From the NCBI RefSeq assembly GCF_014192225.1, contig NZ_JACHXS010000016.1:80054-144053 (forward strand): DNA of 64,000 nucleotides, given 5' to 3'. Below the pieces are notes generated by a model. It was not told the origin of the DNA and ran no database searches. It saw nothing but the letters and a program-made list of their open reading frames with translations. Origin of the DNA: Pseudoduganella umbonata. Its GTDB lineage: Bacteria; Pseudomonadota; Gammaproteobacteria; Burkholderiales; Burkholderiaceae_D. Shown here one piece after another: positions 44,340-53,018 of this stretch. The stretch's first letter is position 1. Each line of letters starts with the position of its first letter. Position numbers and translations under genes: made by a program.

Positions 44340-45083
44340 CTAATAAAAACTCTGCGACAGTGAGCCCAGCAGCAGTTGCCAGCCGTCGACCAGCACGAAC
44401 AGCATCAGCTTGAACGGCAGCGCGATCACGGCCGGCGACATCATCATCATCCCCATCGCCATCAGCACGGAAGCCACCACCATGTCGATGATCAGGAAGG
44501 GGATGAAGATCGCGAAGCCGATCTGGAATGCCGTCTTCAGCTCGCTGGTAATGAAGGCGGGCACCAGGATCCGCATCGGCACGTCTTCCGGCCCTTGCAG
44601 CGCCGGGCTGCGCGAGATCTTCACGAACAGCGCCAGGTCGGCCTGCCGGGTTTGCTTGAGCATGAAGGTCTTCAGCGGTGCCGCGCCGCGCTCGATGGCC
44701 TGCTGCATCGTGATCTGGTTGGCCTGCAGCGGCTGGTAAGCCTCGGTGTAGATGCGGTCGAAGGTGGGGCCCATCACGAAGAACGTCAGGAACAGCGCCA
44801 GCCCGACCATCACCTGGTTCGGCGGCGCCGACTGCGTGCCCATCGCCTGCCGCAGCAGCGACAGCACGATCACGATCCGCGTAAAGCCCGTCATCATCAG
44901 CAGCACGGCGGGCAGGAACGTCAGCGCCGTCATCAGGATCAGCGTCTGCAGCGTCAGCCCATACTGGACGCCGCCGCCCGGCGCGGGCGTGCTCGTGAAG
45001 GCGGGAATCGTGGGTTCCGCAGCCGCCACCAGCGGCAGTGCCATGAGCATCAACGGCAGTGCTCGAACGAATTTACTTGCCAT
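44340..45083 (-). CDS. fliP: Flagellar export apparatus protein FliP
   Basis: 247 residues from ATG 45083, overlapping the fliO end by 11 nt; a TTG at 45095 is an alternative. Cleavable signal peptide (MASKFVRALPLMLMALPLVA) and four further membrane segments, with the signature MTGFTRIVIVLSLLRQAMGT and the late FQIGFAIFIPFLIIDMVVAS. Pentameric centre of the export gate. Confidence 0.97.
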   Translation of the reverse strand: MASKFVRALPLMLMALPLVAAAEPTIPAFTSTPAPGGGVQYGLTLQTLILMTALTFLPAVLLMMTGFTRIVIVLSLLRQAMGTQSAPPNQVMVGLALFLTFFVMGPTFDRIYTEAYQPLQANQITMQQAIERGAAPLKTFMLKQTRQADLALFVKISRSPALQGPEDVPMRILVPAFITSELKTAFQIGFAIFIPFLIIDMVVASVLMAMGMMMMSPAVIALPFKLMLFVLVDGWQLLLGSLSQSFY

Positions 45084-45723
45084 TGCGCTTTTCAATCGTT
45101 TGCTTGAACCATTCGGAGAAATTGGTCGCCGGCAGCGCGTGCTGCCGGGCCGGATCGGCCGAACCGGCCAGGTCGTCTTCCTGCCGCGGCAGCGTGGCCA
45201 GCGCGTTCATGCGGCCCGGCGAGGCGCCGACGACGATCCACTGGTCGCCGACCTCGACGACGAGAATGCGCTCGCGCGCGCCGACCGACAGCGCGCCGAC
45301 CAGCTTCACGGTACTGCCGCCGGTGACATTGCGCGGGCCGAAGCGCTTCAGCGCCCACGCCAGGCCGACCAGGATGGCCAGCACGAAGGCCAGCGCGGCC
45401 ACCGTCTGCAGCAGGCTGCCCGCCGCCGATGGGGCCGTGGGCATGGCCGGCGGCGTCGCAGTGCGGGCACCGGCCAGCACGGCCTGCTGTTCCGGCGTGG
45501 CGGCCGGTGGCGGCACCGGGCCCGGCGCCGGCGCCTGTTCGGGCGAAACGACGGTGGCCGGCTCGCCCGCCTTCACGGGCGCGACGGTGCGGTCGGCGGG
45601 ATTGGTGATGACGGGCGCAGGGGCGGTGGAAGGCGCGGGCGCGGTGGCCTGCGGCTGCGCAAACGCAACGCTGCCGGCCAGGACGCCGCCTGCCAGCAGT
45701 GCGGAAACCAGGACACGCTTCAT
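45073..45723 (-). CDS. fliO: Flagellar export chaperone FliO
   Basis: 216 residues, longer than the E. coli 120. N-terminal signal or membrane anchor (MKRVLVSALLAGGVLAGSVA), then an Ala/Pro-rich periplasmic stretch of about 80 residues, one membrane segment (about 105-125) and the FliO domain KLVGALSVGARERILVVEVG. Assists FliP ring assembly. Start ATG overlaps the fliN stop (ATGA-type). Confidence 0.9.
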   Translation of the reverse strand: MKRVLVSALLAGGVLAGSVAFAQPQATAPAPSTAPAPVITNPADRTVAPVKAGEPATVVSPEQAPAPGPVPPPAATPEQQAVLAGARTATPPAMPTAPSAAGSLLQTVAALAFVLAILVGLAWALKRFGPRNVTGGSTVKLVGALSVGARERILVVEVGDQWIVVGASPGRMNALATLPRQEDDLAGSADPARQHALPATNFSEWFKQTIEKRNGK

Positions 45724-46136
45724 TTATTCAGTTTTCGGATGCGTTCGGAAGGCGTGATGATGTCGGTCAGGCGGATGCCGAACTTGTCGTTCACCACCAC
45801 CACCTCGCCCTGGGCGATCAGGCAGCCGTTCACCAGCACGTCCATCGGTTCGCCGGCCAGGCCGTCGAGCTCGACCACCGAGCCCTGCGCCAGTTGCAGC
45901 AGGTTCTTGATGGCGATCTTCGTGCGGCCCAGTTCCACCGTCAGCTGGACCGGGATGTCGAGGATGAAGTCGATGTCGTTATGGGTTTCCGTACGCGTTG
46001 CCGCCTTCGAGAAATCCTTGAACACGGCAGCGGTGGCGGCCTCCTTCTGCAATGCCTCCGCTTCGGCCTTGGCCTGTTCGGCTATCGCCGCGCCCCAATC
46101 GTCGTCGAGGCTCTGGTCGTCCTGGTTATCCGCCAT
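45720..46136 (-). CDS. fliN: Flagellar motor switch protein FliN
   Basis: 138 residues. C-ring subunit; the SpoA domain (about 60-135) reads DIPVQLTVELGRTKIAIKNL and GEVVVVNDKFGIRLTDII. The acidic N-terminal extension is usual. Sits between fliM (9 bp upstream) and fliO (overlapping). Confidence 0.97.
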   Translation of the reverse strand: MADNQDDQSLDDDWGAAIAEQAKAEAEALQKEAATAAVFKDFSKAATRTETHNDIDFILDIPVQLTVELGRTKIAIKNLLQLAQGSVVELDGLAGEPMDVLVNGCLIAQGEVVVVNDKFGIRLTDIITPSERIRKLNK

Positions 46137-46145
46137 GATGTGCTC

Positions 46146-47129
46146 CTACTTGCTTAAGTTGTCGCTGTTGGCGAGCAGCCGCTCGACCTTCAGCGCGTAT
46201 TGTCCGTTCAGCACGCCGTATGTGCAATCGAGCACCGGCACGCCATCCACCGTGGCCTCGATTGTTTCCGGTATATTCAGCGGAATCACGTCGCCCACGC
46301 GCATGTTCAGGATCTCGTCGAAGCTTACCTTGGCGGTGCCGAGCCGCGCCACCAGTTCCACTTCGGCGATCTGGATCTGCTGCGTCATCAGGCGGATCCA
46401 GCGCTTGTCCACTTCCAGCGCCTCGCCCTGCAGCGACGACGTCAGCGCGTCGCGGATCGGTTCGATCATCGAGTACGGCATGCAGAAGTGGATCTGGCCC
46501 GACACGGAGCCCAGTTCCACCGTGAACGTCGACGCCACCACCACTTCGTTCGGCGTGGCGATGTTGGCGAACTGCGTGTTCATCTCCGAGCGGATGTATT
46601 CGAACTCGACGGGAAACACCGGTTCCCACGATTTCGTGTAGGCCTCGAACACGATATCGAGGATGCGCAGGATGATGCGCTGTTCGGTCGCCGTGAAGTC
46701 GCGGCCTTCGACACGGGTATGGAAGCGGCCGTCGCCACCGAACAGGTTGTCGACCAGCAGGAACACGAGGCCCGGGTCGAATACCATCAGCGCCGTGCCG
46801 CGCAGCGGCTTCATGTGCACCAGGTTCAGGTTGGTCGGCACCACCAGGTTGCGGATGAATTCGCTGTACTTCGACACCCGCACCGAGCCCACCGACACTT
46901 CCGCGCTGCGGCGCAGGAAGTTGAACAGCCCCACGCGCAGCAGGCGGGCGAAGCGCTCGTTGATGATCTCGAGCGTCGGCATCCGGCCGCGCACGATGCG
47001 CTCCTGGGTAGCCAGGTTGTAGGTTCTGACTCCCGCGACTTCTTCCGGCGCCGCAACGTCGTCCTGGTCGCCGTTGACGCCTTTCAGCAGGGCATCGACT
47101 TCTTCCTGGGAGAGAAAATTATCCGCCAT
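46146..47129 (-). CDS. fliM: Flagellar motor switch protein FliM
   Basis: 327 residues. N-terminal CheY-binding segment MADNFLSQEEVDALLKGVNG, a CheC-like middle domain with the GGDGRFHTRVEGRDFTATE loop, and a C-terminal SpoA domain. Links chemotaxis signals to rotor direction; the chemotaxis genes themselves are not in this window. Follows fliL by 40 bp. Confidence 0.97.
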   Translation of the reverse strand: MADNFLSQEEVDALLKGVNGDQDDVAAPEEVAGVRTYNLATQERIVRGRMPTLEIINERFARLLRVGLFNFLRRSAEVSVGSVRVSKYSEFIRNLVVPTNLNLVHMKPLRGTALMVFDPGLVFLLVDNLFGGDGRFHTRVEGRDFTATEQRIILRILDIVFEAYTKSWEPVFPVEFEYIRSEMNTQFANIATPNEVVVASTFTVELGSVSGQIHFCMPYSMIEPIRDALTSSLQGEALEVDKRWIRLMTQQIQIAEVELVARLGTAKVSFDEILNMRVGDVIPLNIPETIEATVDGVPVLDCTYGVLNGQYALKVERLLANSDNLSK

Positions 47130-47169
47130 GGTTGCGCTGGATTCCGGGGTTTATTGGGGTGCTGGATGC

Positions 47170-47691
47170 TTACTGGATAATAAACGAGGTAAACAGGACT
47201 TCCGACACTTCCTGGTCGTAGTCGTGTTCCTGGAACGGCTGGTTCACCTGCTCCTGGATTTCCTTGGCCAGCTGGACCTTGCCCTCCGGCGTGTTGATCT
47301 CCGAAGCCTTCTTCGACGACAGCAGCAGCAGGATACGGCTGCGCACCTTCGGCATGTTGTTCTTGATGATGTCCGACTGCTCGGCATCCGGTACCTGCAG
47401 CGTGAACGCCAGTTGCAGGTACTGCTCGCCTTCTTCCGGGTTCAGGTTGACCGTGAACGGCTCGACCGTCACATACACGGGCGGACCCTCGTCGCCCTTT
47501 TTCTTTTTCTTCTTCGGCTTGGCGGTTTCCTCCGCGTGTTCGGACTCCGCAGCATCGCCGCCCTTCAGCAGGAAGAACGCGGCCGCGCCGCCGCCGGCCA
47601 GTACCAGGACCAGCACGGCAATGAGGATGATGACCAGTTTCTTGCTGCCGCCACCGGCAGGTGCCGCTTCAGCCTTTGGGTCAGCTTTCAT
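47170..47691 (-). CDS. fliL: Flagellar basal-body-associated protein FliL
   Basis: 173 residues from ATG 47691 (MKADPKAEAAPAG); a TTG at 47709 is less likely. Cytoplasmic Ala/Pro/Lys-rich start, one membrane segment (LVIILIAVLVLVLAGGGAAA), a Lys-rich KPKKKKKKGDEG linker and the periplasmic FliL domain (VYVTVEPFTVNLNPEE), ending SEVLFTSFIIQ. Surrounds and activates stators. Confidence 0.93.
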   Translation of the reverse strand: MKADPKAEAAPAGGGSKKLVIILIAVLVLVLAGGGAAAFFLLKGGDAAESEHAEETAKPKKKKKKGDEGPPVYVTVEPFTVNLNPEEGEQYLQLAFTLQVPDAEQSDIIKNNMPKVRSRILLLLSSKKASEINTPEGKVQLAKEIQEQVNQPFQEHDYDQEVSEVLFTSFIIQ

Positions 47692-47849
47692 GTTTGATTT
47701 TGCTTTCAACTTTACTTGTGCTGTCGCACGATCTTGCTAATGGATACGTATCGCCATTATGGCATTATCGGCAGAGGCGGCGCGTCGGGATACGCGAAAC
47801 AGCGGGCCAAAGACCCGCCAGCTCTGCCGTATAAGGGTGCGTTGCCGGT

Positions 47850-49097
47850 TCAGGCGAAGGTGTCGACGGCGCCCAGCACCGTGCGGCGGATGACCGGCTG
47901 GCCATCTTCCGGGGCGGCGGCATCGCCGCCATCGCCGCCATTGCCGCCATTGCCGTAGCGGCCGCCGCCATTGCGGGCGGCCTGTTCGGCAAATGCCTGC
48001 TGCTGTTCCTGCGAGCCGGCCGATACCGACGCGTCGCCCAGCACGATGCCGGCCTCGCCCATCATTTCGCGCAGCTTGGGCAGCGCGTTCTCGATCGCCT
48101 GCCGGGTCTCCGGCTGGTGCGCCGTGAAGGTGGCGGTGGCGGAATCGTTCGATACGTTCAGCACGACCTGCAGCGGACCGAGATCGGGGGGATTCAGCGT
48201 CAGCGAGGCGCTCTGGTCGCCGCCGGCCACCATCCACACCACTTTCTGGCCCAGTTGCTGTTCCCAGACATTCGTGCCGACCCGGGCCTGCAGCTGGCTG
48301 GCGGCCACCGCATTGGCGGCCTGCATGGTCGCGGCCAGCGCTTGCGCGGCTGGCGCCGCCACCGGCTGGGCCGCCGGCGCGGCGTCGGCCAGCGTCGCAG
48401 CCAGGGTCTCGGCCGCGCTCTCGGCCAGGCGCGCGGCAAACGCCTGGGCCTTCTGGTCGGCGCCCAGCGCCAGTCCGGTGCCCCCGTTCGGCATCCGCCC
48501 GGCACCGCCCTGTTCCGACAGCGCATCCTGCAGTGCGGACGTGGATGAGCCATCCGTGCCGCGCGCGCGGGCAGCCAGGTCGGCCAGCGTGGCTTTACCG
48601 GCCGCGTCCGCCTGGAGGGCGGCCAGCGCGGCGGCGTCCGTGGCCAGGTCCGCGGTCGCGCTCCCGCTGTCGGTGGCCAGCTCCGCCTTGGCCGTCAGCT
48701 GGCCGTAGGCGGCCAGCATCGCCAGCATGCCGGCGGCCGGATCGGCCACCGCGCTGTCGTCGGCTTCGTCGGCGCTGTCGTTTTCGCCGGAAGGCTGCGC
48801 CGCCGTCGCCGGCCTGGCGTCGGCCGCCTCGCTGGCGCTGGCGGCGGAATCGGCCTGGTCGGCGCGGCCGGCCTCCTGCGGCCGGTTTGCCTGCTGTGCG
48901 GGTTTTGCCGCTTGCGCATTCTTCACCGGCGCCTTGCTCTGCGATGCCGCCGGGGCCGGCTGTTCGGGCGCCGCGCACACGGGCATGCGTTCGATCTCGA
49001 GCGTCAGCGCGTTCTTGAAGTCGCTGCTGGGCAGCGGCGCGCTTTTCGGCGGCTGCAGCGGGTTCGTTGACTGGTTCTTGATGGACTGGGTCTGCAT
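47850..49097 (-). CDS. fliK: Hook-length control protein FliK
   Basis: 415 residues from ATG 49097 (MQTQSIKNQSTN). The long Ala/Asp/Gln-rich N-terminal part is of low complexity and acts as the molecular ruler. The C-terminal Flg_hook domain at about residues 265-370 contains the SLTLNPPDLGPLQVVLNVSN motif followed by TARQAIENALPKLREMM-like sequence. Placed between fliJ and fliL as in other flagellar operons, so it is the main hook ruler. A small hairpin (47808-47824) in the 158-bp gap to fliL may weaken read-through. Confidence 0.92.
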   Translation of the reverse strand: MQTQSIKNQSTNPLQPPKSAPLPSSDFKNALTLEIERMPVCAAPEQPAPAASQSKAPVKNAQAAKPAQQANRPQEAGRADQADSAASASEAADARPATAAQPSGENDSADEADDSAVADPAAGMLAMLAAYGQLTAKAELATDSGSATADLATDAAALAALQADAAGKATLADLAARARGTDGSSTSALQDALSEQGGAGRMPNGGTGLALGADQKAQAFAARLAESAAETLAATLADAAPAAQPVAAPAAQALAATMQAANAVAASQLQARVGTNVWEQQLGQKVVWMVAGGDQSASLTLNPPDLGPLQVVLNVSNDSATATFTAHQPETRQAIENALPKLREMMGEAGIVLGDASVSAGSQEQQQAFAEQAARNGGGRYGNGGNGGDGGDAAAPEDGQPVIRRTVLGAVDTFA

Positions 49098-49120
49098 GAA
49101 GCGCCTTGGGAGATAAAGGA

Positions 49121-49561
49121 TTAACGCCGGAAAAACGCCTGGCGCGACGCGTGCTCGTCCATTGCTTTCTGGTCGCGCTTGGCTTCCAGCTTCTGCTGCT
49201 TGGTCGCCTCGCGGTCGCGCAGCGTGCAATACGACACACGCTTGCGCTCGGCCGCCTGCCACGTGGCCTTTTCCAGTTCGCCGCGTTTCCGGGTGTGCCG
49301 CAGTACTTCTTCCTGGCCGTGGATGGCGCTGTCGAGCTTTTCCATGAAGGCCTGGAAGTTACGGTAAGCCATCGGCGTGATGCCGGCCTGCTGGTTCGCC
49401 AGGAACTTGCGGCTGTATTCGTCGCGATAACCGATCAGCATGTTCAGCTTGTCTTCGGCATCGCTGACGGCCTTCAGGGCCGCACCGAGGCGCTTGGCCG
49501 CATCGTCCGTTTCGGTGCGCGCCATGTCGATCAGTGTTTCAAGTTGGGATGTCGAGGCCAT
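49121..49561 (-). CDS. fliJ: Flagellar export protein FliJ
   Basis: 146 residues, almost wholly alpha-helical coiled coil rich in Glu, Lys, Arg and Ala. Soluble stalk of the export ATPase complex that contacts FlhA. N-terminus MASTSQLETLIDMARTETDD; typical length. Lies between fliI (34 bp upstream) and fliK. Confidence 0.93.
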   Translation of the reverse strand: MASTSQLETLIDMARTETDDAAKRLGAALKAVSDAEDKLNMLIGYRDEYSRKFLANQQAGITPMAYRNFQAFMEKLDSAIHGQEEVLRHTRKRGELEKATWQAAERKRVSYCTLRDREATKQQKLEAKRDQKAMDEHASRQAFFRR

Positions 49562-49595
49562 GATGGAAAATTATACGGAGCGCCGGATGCATCAA

Positions 49596-51005
49596 TCAGT
49601 CGAACAGCGTGGCTAATTGCTCCAAGCTCTCCGTCATGTCGACCCGCTCGGTGATCTTTTGTTGCAGGAAATGCTCGATGCGGTCGTGCAGCTTGATGGC
49701 TTCATCGATCTTCGGGTCCGTGCCGGGGGTGTAAGCGCCCACTGCGATCAGGTCGCGGCTGCGCTCGTACACGGAAAACAGCTGCTTCAGGCGGCGCGCC
49801 TTGTTCTGGTGGTCGTGCGACGTGATCGAATGCATCGCCCGGCTGATCGATTGCTCGATGTCGATCGCCGGGTAGTGGCCTGCCTCGGCGAGGCGGCGGT
49901 TCAGCACGATGTGGCCGTCGAGGATCGCGCGCGCGGAGTCGGCGATCGGGTCCTGCTGGTCGTCGCCCTCGGTCAGCACGGTGTAGAAGGCGGTGATCGA
50001 GCCGCCGCCTACTTCGCCGTTGCCGGCCCGTTCCACCAGCACCGGCAGCTTGGCGAACACGGAAGGCGGATAGCCCTTGGTGGCCGGCGGTTCGCCGATG
50101 GCCAGGGCGATTTCGCGCTGGGCCATCGCGTAGCGCGTCAGCGAATCCATGATCAGCAGCACGTCCTGGCCCTTGTCGCGGAAGTGCTCGGCAATGGCCG
50201 TCGAGTAGGCGGCGCCCTGCATGCGCATCAGCGGCGGCGTATCGGCCGGCGCCGCCACCACGACCGAGCGCGCCAGGCCTTCCTCGCCCAGGATGTGCTC
50301 GATGAATTCCTTGACTTCGCGGCCCCGCTCGCCGATGAGCCCGACGACGATGACGTCCGCCTCGGTATAGCGCGCCATCATGCCGAGCAGCACCGACTTG
50401 CCGACGCCGGAGCCGGCGAACAGCCCCATCCGTTGACCACGGCCGACGGTCAGCATGCCGTTGATGCAGCGTACGCCCACGTTCAGCGTTTCCACGATCG
50501 GCGCGCGGCCCAGCGGGTTGGCGGGGCGCACATTGATCGGCGCCGAATCGCTGGTCTGGATCGGTCCCAGGCCGTCGAGCGGGCGGCCGGCCGCATCGAC
50601 CACGCGGCCCAGCAGTTCCGGGCCCACCGGCAATTGCCGCGCGCGGTCGCTGGTGCGCCGGCGCGGGTGCGTGACGGAGCCCGGCTTGGGGATCGATGGT
50701 TCGATCGGGAACACGCGCGTGCCCGGCACGATGCCTTCCACGTCGCTTTGCGGCATCAGGAACAGCCGGTCGCCCTCGAAGCCGACCACCTCGGCTTCGA
50801 CCTTGCCACCCGCCGGCAACGGCACCGTGCAGGCGGCACCGACGGCGAGGCGCAGGCCGACCGCCTCCATGACGAGACCGGCCACGCGCGTGACGCGGCC
50901 GGACACTTGCATCGGCTCGACAAAGTCAAGCAGGGTGCCGCAGTCGTTCAGGTAAGAGCGCCAGCGGTTGGCATGCTGTTCGGGGCCTTGTACTTGAGTA
51001 TCCAT
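49596..51005 (-). CDS. fliI: Flagellum-specific ATPase FliI
   Basis: 469 residues. F1-beta-like ATPase of the export apparatus: Walker A GLFAGSGVGKSVLLG, Walker B DVLLIMDSLTRYAMAQREI, and the type III ATPase signature. ATG 51005. A diverged partial copy of its first 28 codons sits immediately upstream at 51021-51125. The natural ribosome site of the real gene therefore lies in the spacer between the two copies and is weak. Confidence 0.96.
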   Translation of the reverse strand: MDTQVQGPEQHANRWRSYLNDCGTLLDFVEPMQVSGRVTRVAGLVMEAVGLRLAVGAACTVPLPAGGKVEAEVVGFEGDRLFLMPQSDVEGIVPGTRVFPIEPSIPKPGSVTHPRRRTSDRARQLPVGPELLGRVVDAAGRPLDGLGPIQTSDSAPINVRPANPLGRAPIVETLNVGVRCINGMLTVGRGQRMGLFAGSGVGKSVLLGMMARYTEADVIVVGLIGERGREVKEFIEHILGEEGLARSVVVAAPADTPPLMRMQGAAYSTAIAEHFRDKGQDVLLIMDSLTRYAMAQREIALAIGEPPATKGYPPSVFAKLPVLVERAGNGEVGGGSITAFYTVLTEGDDQQDPIADSARAILDGHIVLNRRLAEAGHYPAIDIEQSISRAMHSITSHDHQNKARRLKQLFSVYERSRDLIAVGAYTPGTDPKIDEAIKLHDRIEHFLQQKITERVDMTESLEQLATLFD

Positions 51006-51020
51006 ATGTGCTTGTCCCGC

Positions 51021-51125
51021 CTACCTGAGTCCGACTGCTTCGAAGTCGAGCAGGGTGCCGCAGTCGTTCAGGTAAGAGCGCCAGCGGTTGGCGTGCTGTT
51101 CGGGGCCCTGGACGGAGGTGTCCAT
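51021..51125 (-). pseudogene. Truncated tandem duplicate of the fliI 5' end (34 codons)
   Basis: The ATG at 51125 follows directly on the fliH stop. It encodes MDTSVQGPEQHANRW and on for 28 residues that match the FliI N-terminus with one change (Ser4 for Gln4) and silent differences, then six unrelated residues and a TAG. The copy starts exactly 120 bp from the real fliI start. The silent changes show it is not a very recent slip. It could be translated as a 34-residue peptide because it inherits the native position behind fliH. Confidence 0.85.
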
Positions 51126-51893
51126 TTAATCGTGCTCCAGCCAGTCGAGGTTCTTGCCGACCGCGTGCGCCAGCCGCGCCCAGCGCGCCTGCACCTGGGC
51201 ATCGATCTGGTTGCTTGGCGTATCGATGCGGCAGCCGCCCCGTTCGATGGTCGGGTCGTCGCTGACGATCCAGCCGCCCTTGTCCAGTTCTTCGCCCATG
51301 GCGCCTCGGATGATCGCCCCATCGTCGGGATGGAGGAACAGCACCGCCGGCTTCTGCATCGTCGGCAGGTAGGCGATCGCATCCTGGACGATCGGCACGA
51401 TCAGTTCCGGCTTGGCCGGCAGCGCCTGCTTGAGCATATTGCGCGCCAGGTGCAGGGCGAGGTCCAGCACGTCATTGGCGATCAACTGGTCGGCGCCGCG
51501 CAGCGCCTCGGCGAAATTGTCGGCCAGGGTTGCCAGCGGGGCCAGCGCCGCCTTCAGCGCTTCTTCTCCCTCGCGGATCGCCTCGTCCTCGCCGGCGCGG
51601 TGTCCCTGTGCGTAGCCATCCTGGTAACCCTGCTGGCGCGCTTCCTCGCGGATCGCCGCCAGTTCTTCCTCGCTCGGCCCGATGACAGGGGGCGGAGCGT
51701 TCAGCTCGCGCTGGTACTCGGCCTGCCGCGCCGCCGCCTCGGCCGCCTGCTGCGCCGCCGCCTGCTCGGCACGGGCGCGCGCCTCGGCCTCCTCGCGTTC
51801 GCGCTGCGCGAGCGTGCTGGGCCGCAAGTCGCCGAACGATTTCAGTTCCCAGCGCTGGAACGCGGGTTGCGCATCTTTTGGAAAAGTCGCCAA
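51126..51893 (-). CDS. fliH: Flagellar assembly protein FliH
   Basis: 255 residues. Regulator and stator-like partner of FliI. Ala/Glu/Gln-rich coiled coil (about 25-100), then the Gly-rich region and the C-terminal V-ATPase E-like domain (LHLARNMLKQALPAKPELIV and on). Followed on its strand by the duplicated fliI start. Upstream gap to fliG contains two family A palindromes. Confidence 0.92.
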   Translation of the reverse strand: MATFPKDAQPAFQRWELKSFGDLRPSTLAQREREEAEARARAEQAAAQQAAEAAARQAEYQRELNAPPPVIGPSEEELAAIREEARQQGYQDGYAQGHRAGEDEAIREGEEALKAALAPLATLADNFAEALRGADQLIANDVLDLALHLARNMLKQALPAKPELIVPIVQDAIAYLPTMQKPAVLFLHPDDGAIIRGAMGEELDKGGWIVSDDPTIERGGCRIDTPSNQIDAQVQARWARLAHAVGKNLDWLEHD

Positions 51894-51940
51894 GCCTTAC
51901 CTCTTCTTCAAACAGCAACTACAGAGTCGGATCTGCCCCC

Positions 51941-52009
51941 AAAACCGGTGACAGACACCGGTTTTTTTGGAACATTCGTTGCAAGTAAACCGGTGTCTGT
52001 CACCGGTTG
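51941..52009. repeat. Pair of family A palindromes in opposite orientation between fliG and fliH
   Basis: Copies at 51941-51968 (GACAGA orientation) and 51987-52009 (TCTGTC orientation) face each other with 18 bp between. They interrupt the fliFGHIJK operon and form strong hairpins in its mRNA. Confidence 0.9.
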
Positions 52010-52019
52010 TCGGGAAACG

Positions 52020-53018
52020 TTAGATGAACGAATCCTCACCTTTGCCGCCGAGGACGATCTGCCCTTCGTCGGACAGGCGCCGCACGATCTGCAGGATGCC
52101 TTTCTGCTGCGTTTCCACTTCCGACAGCCGCACCGGGCCTTTCGATTCCAGGTCTTCGCGCATCATCTCGCTGGCGCGCGCCGACATGTTCTTGAAGATC
52201 TTCTCGCGCAGCTCCTGCGAAGCGCCCTTCAGCGCGATGATCAGCATTTCCGACTGCACCTCGCGCAGCAGCAGCTGGATGCCGCGGTCGTCGATGTCGA
52301 TCAGGTTGTCGAACACGAACATCTCGTCCATGATCTTCTGCGCCATGTCGTTGTCGTAGTTCTTGATGTTCTCCATGACCGAGTTTTCCTGCTCGCCGCT
52401 CATGAAGTTCAGGATCTCGGCCGCGGTGCGCACGCCGCCGAGCGTGGACTTCTTGATGTTCTCGTTACCCGAGAGCAGCTTGGTCAGCACGTCGTTCAAC
52501 TCGCGCAGGGCGGCCGGCTGCACGCCATCCAGCGTCGCGATCCGCAGCACCACGTCATTGCGCAGCCGGTCAGTAAAGTGTCCCAGAATTTCACAAGCCT
52601 GGTCGCGCTCCAGGTGGACCAGGATGGTGGCGATGATCTGCGGGTGTTCGTTACGGATCAGTTCGGCCACGGATTGCGAATCCATCCACTTCAGGCTTTC
52701 GATGCCGGACGCGTCCTTGCCGCCCAGGATGCGCGACAGCAGCACCGACGCCTTGTCGTCGCCCAGCGCCTTGGTCAGCACCTGGCGGATGTACTCGTCG
52801 GAATCGAGGCCGACGGTGGAGGCCGCGGCCACTTCGTCGCGGAAGCCGTCCAGCACGTCGACCACCTGCTCGTGCGGCACGTTCTTCATCGTCGCCATCG
52901 CCGCGCCCAGCTTGAGCACCTCGCGCGGGCCGAGGAATTTCATCACTTCCGCGGCCTCGGCCTCGCCCATGGCGAGCATCAGGATCGCTGCTTTTTGCAG
53001 TCCGGTATTTTCAGTCAT
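52020..53018 (-). CDS. fliG: Flagellar motor switch protein FliG
   Basis: 332 residues, the usual length. N-terminal FliF-binding domain, middle domain with the EHPQIIATILVHLERDQA motif, and C-terminal torque domain with charged residues (MREDLESKGPVRLSEVE). Start overlaps the fliF stop by 8 nt (ATGACTGA), implying translational coupling. Confidence 0.97.
   Translation of the reverse strand: MTENTGLQKAAILMLAMGEAEAAEVMKFLGPREVLKLGAAMATMKNVPHEQVVDVLDGFRDEVAAASTVGLDSDEYIRQVLTKALGDDKASVLLSRILGGKDASGIESLKWMDSQSVAELIRNEHPQIIATILVHLERDQACEILGHFTDRLRNDVVLRIATLDGVQPAALRELNDVLTKLLSGNENIKKSTLGGVRTAAEILNFMSGEQENSVMENIKNYDNDMAQKIMDEMFVFDNLIDIDDRGIQLLLREVQSEMLIIALKGASQELREKIFKNMSARASEMMREDLESKGPVRLSEVETQQKGILQIVRRLSDEGQIVLGGKGEDSFI

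Noticed and set aside
47765..47772. Exact sigma28 -10 word GCCGATAA upstream of fliL on the minus strand
   Set aside because: The matching -35 position reads ATCCC, not TAAAG/TCAAG, and fliL is normally expressed with the middle genes.
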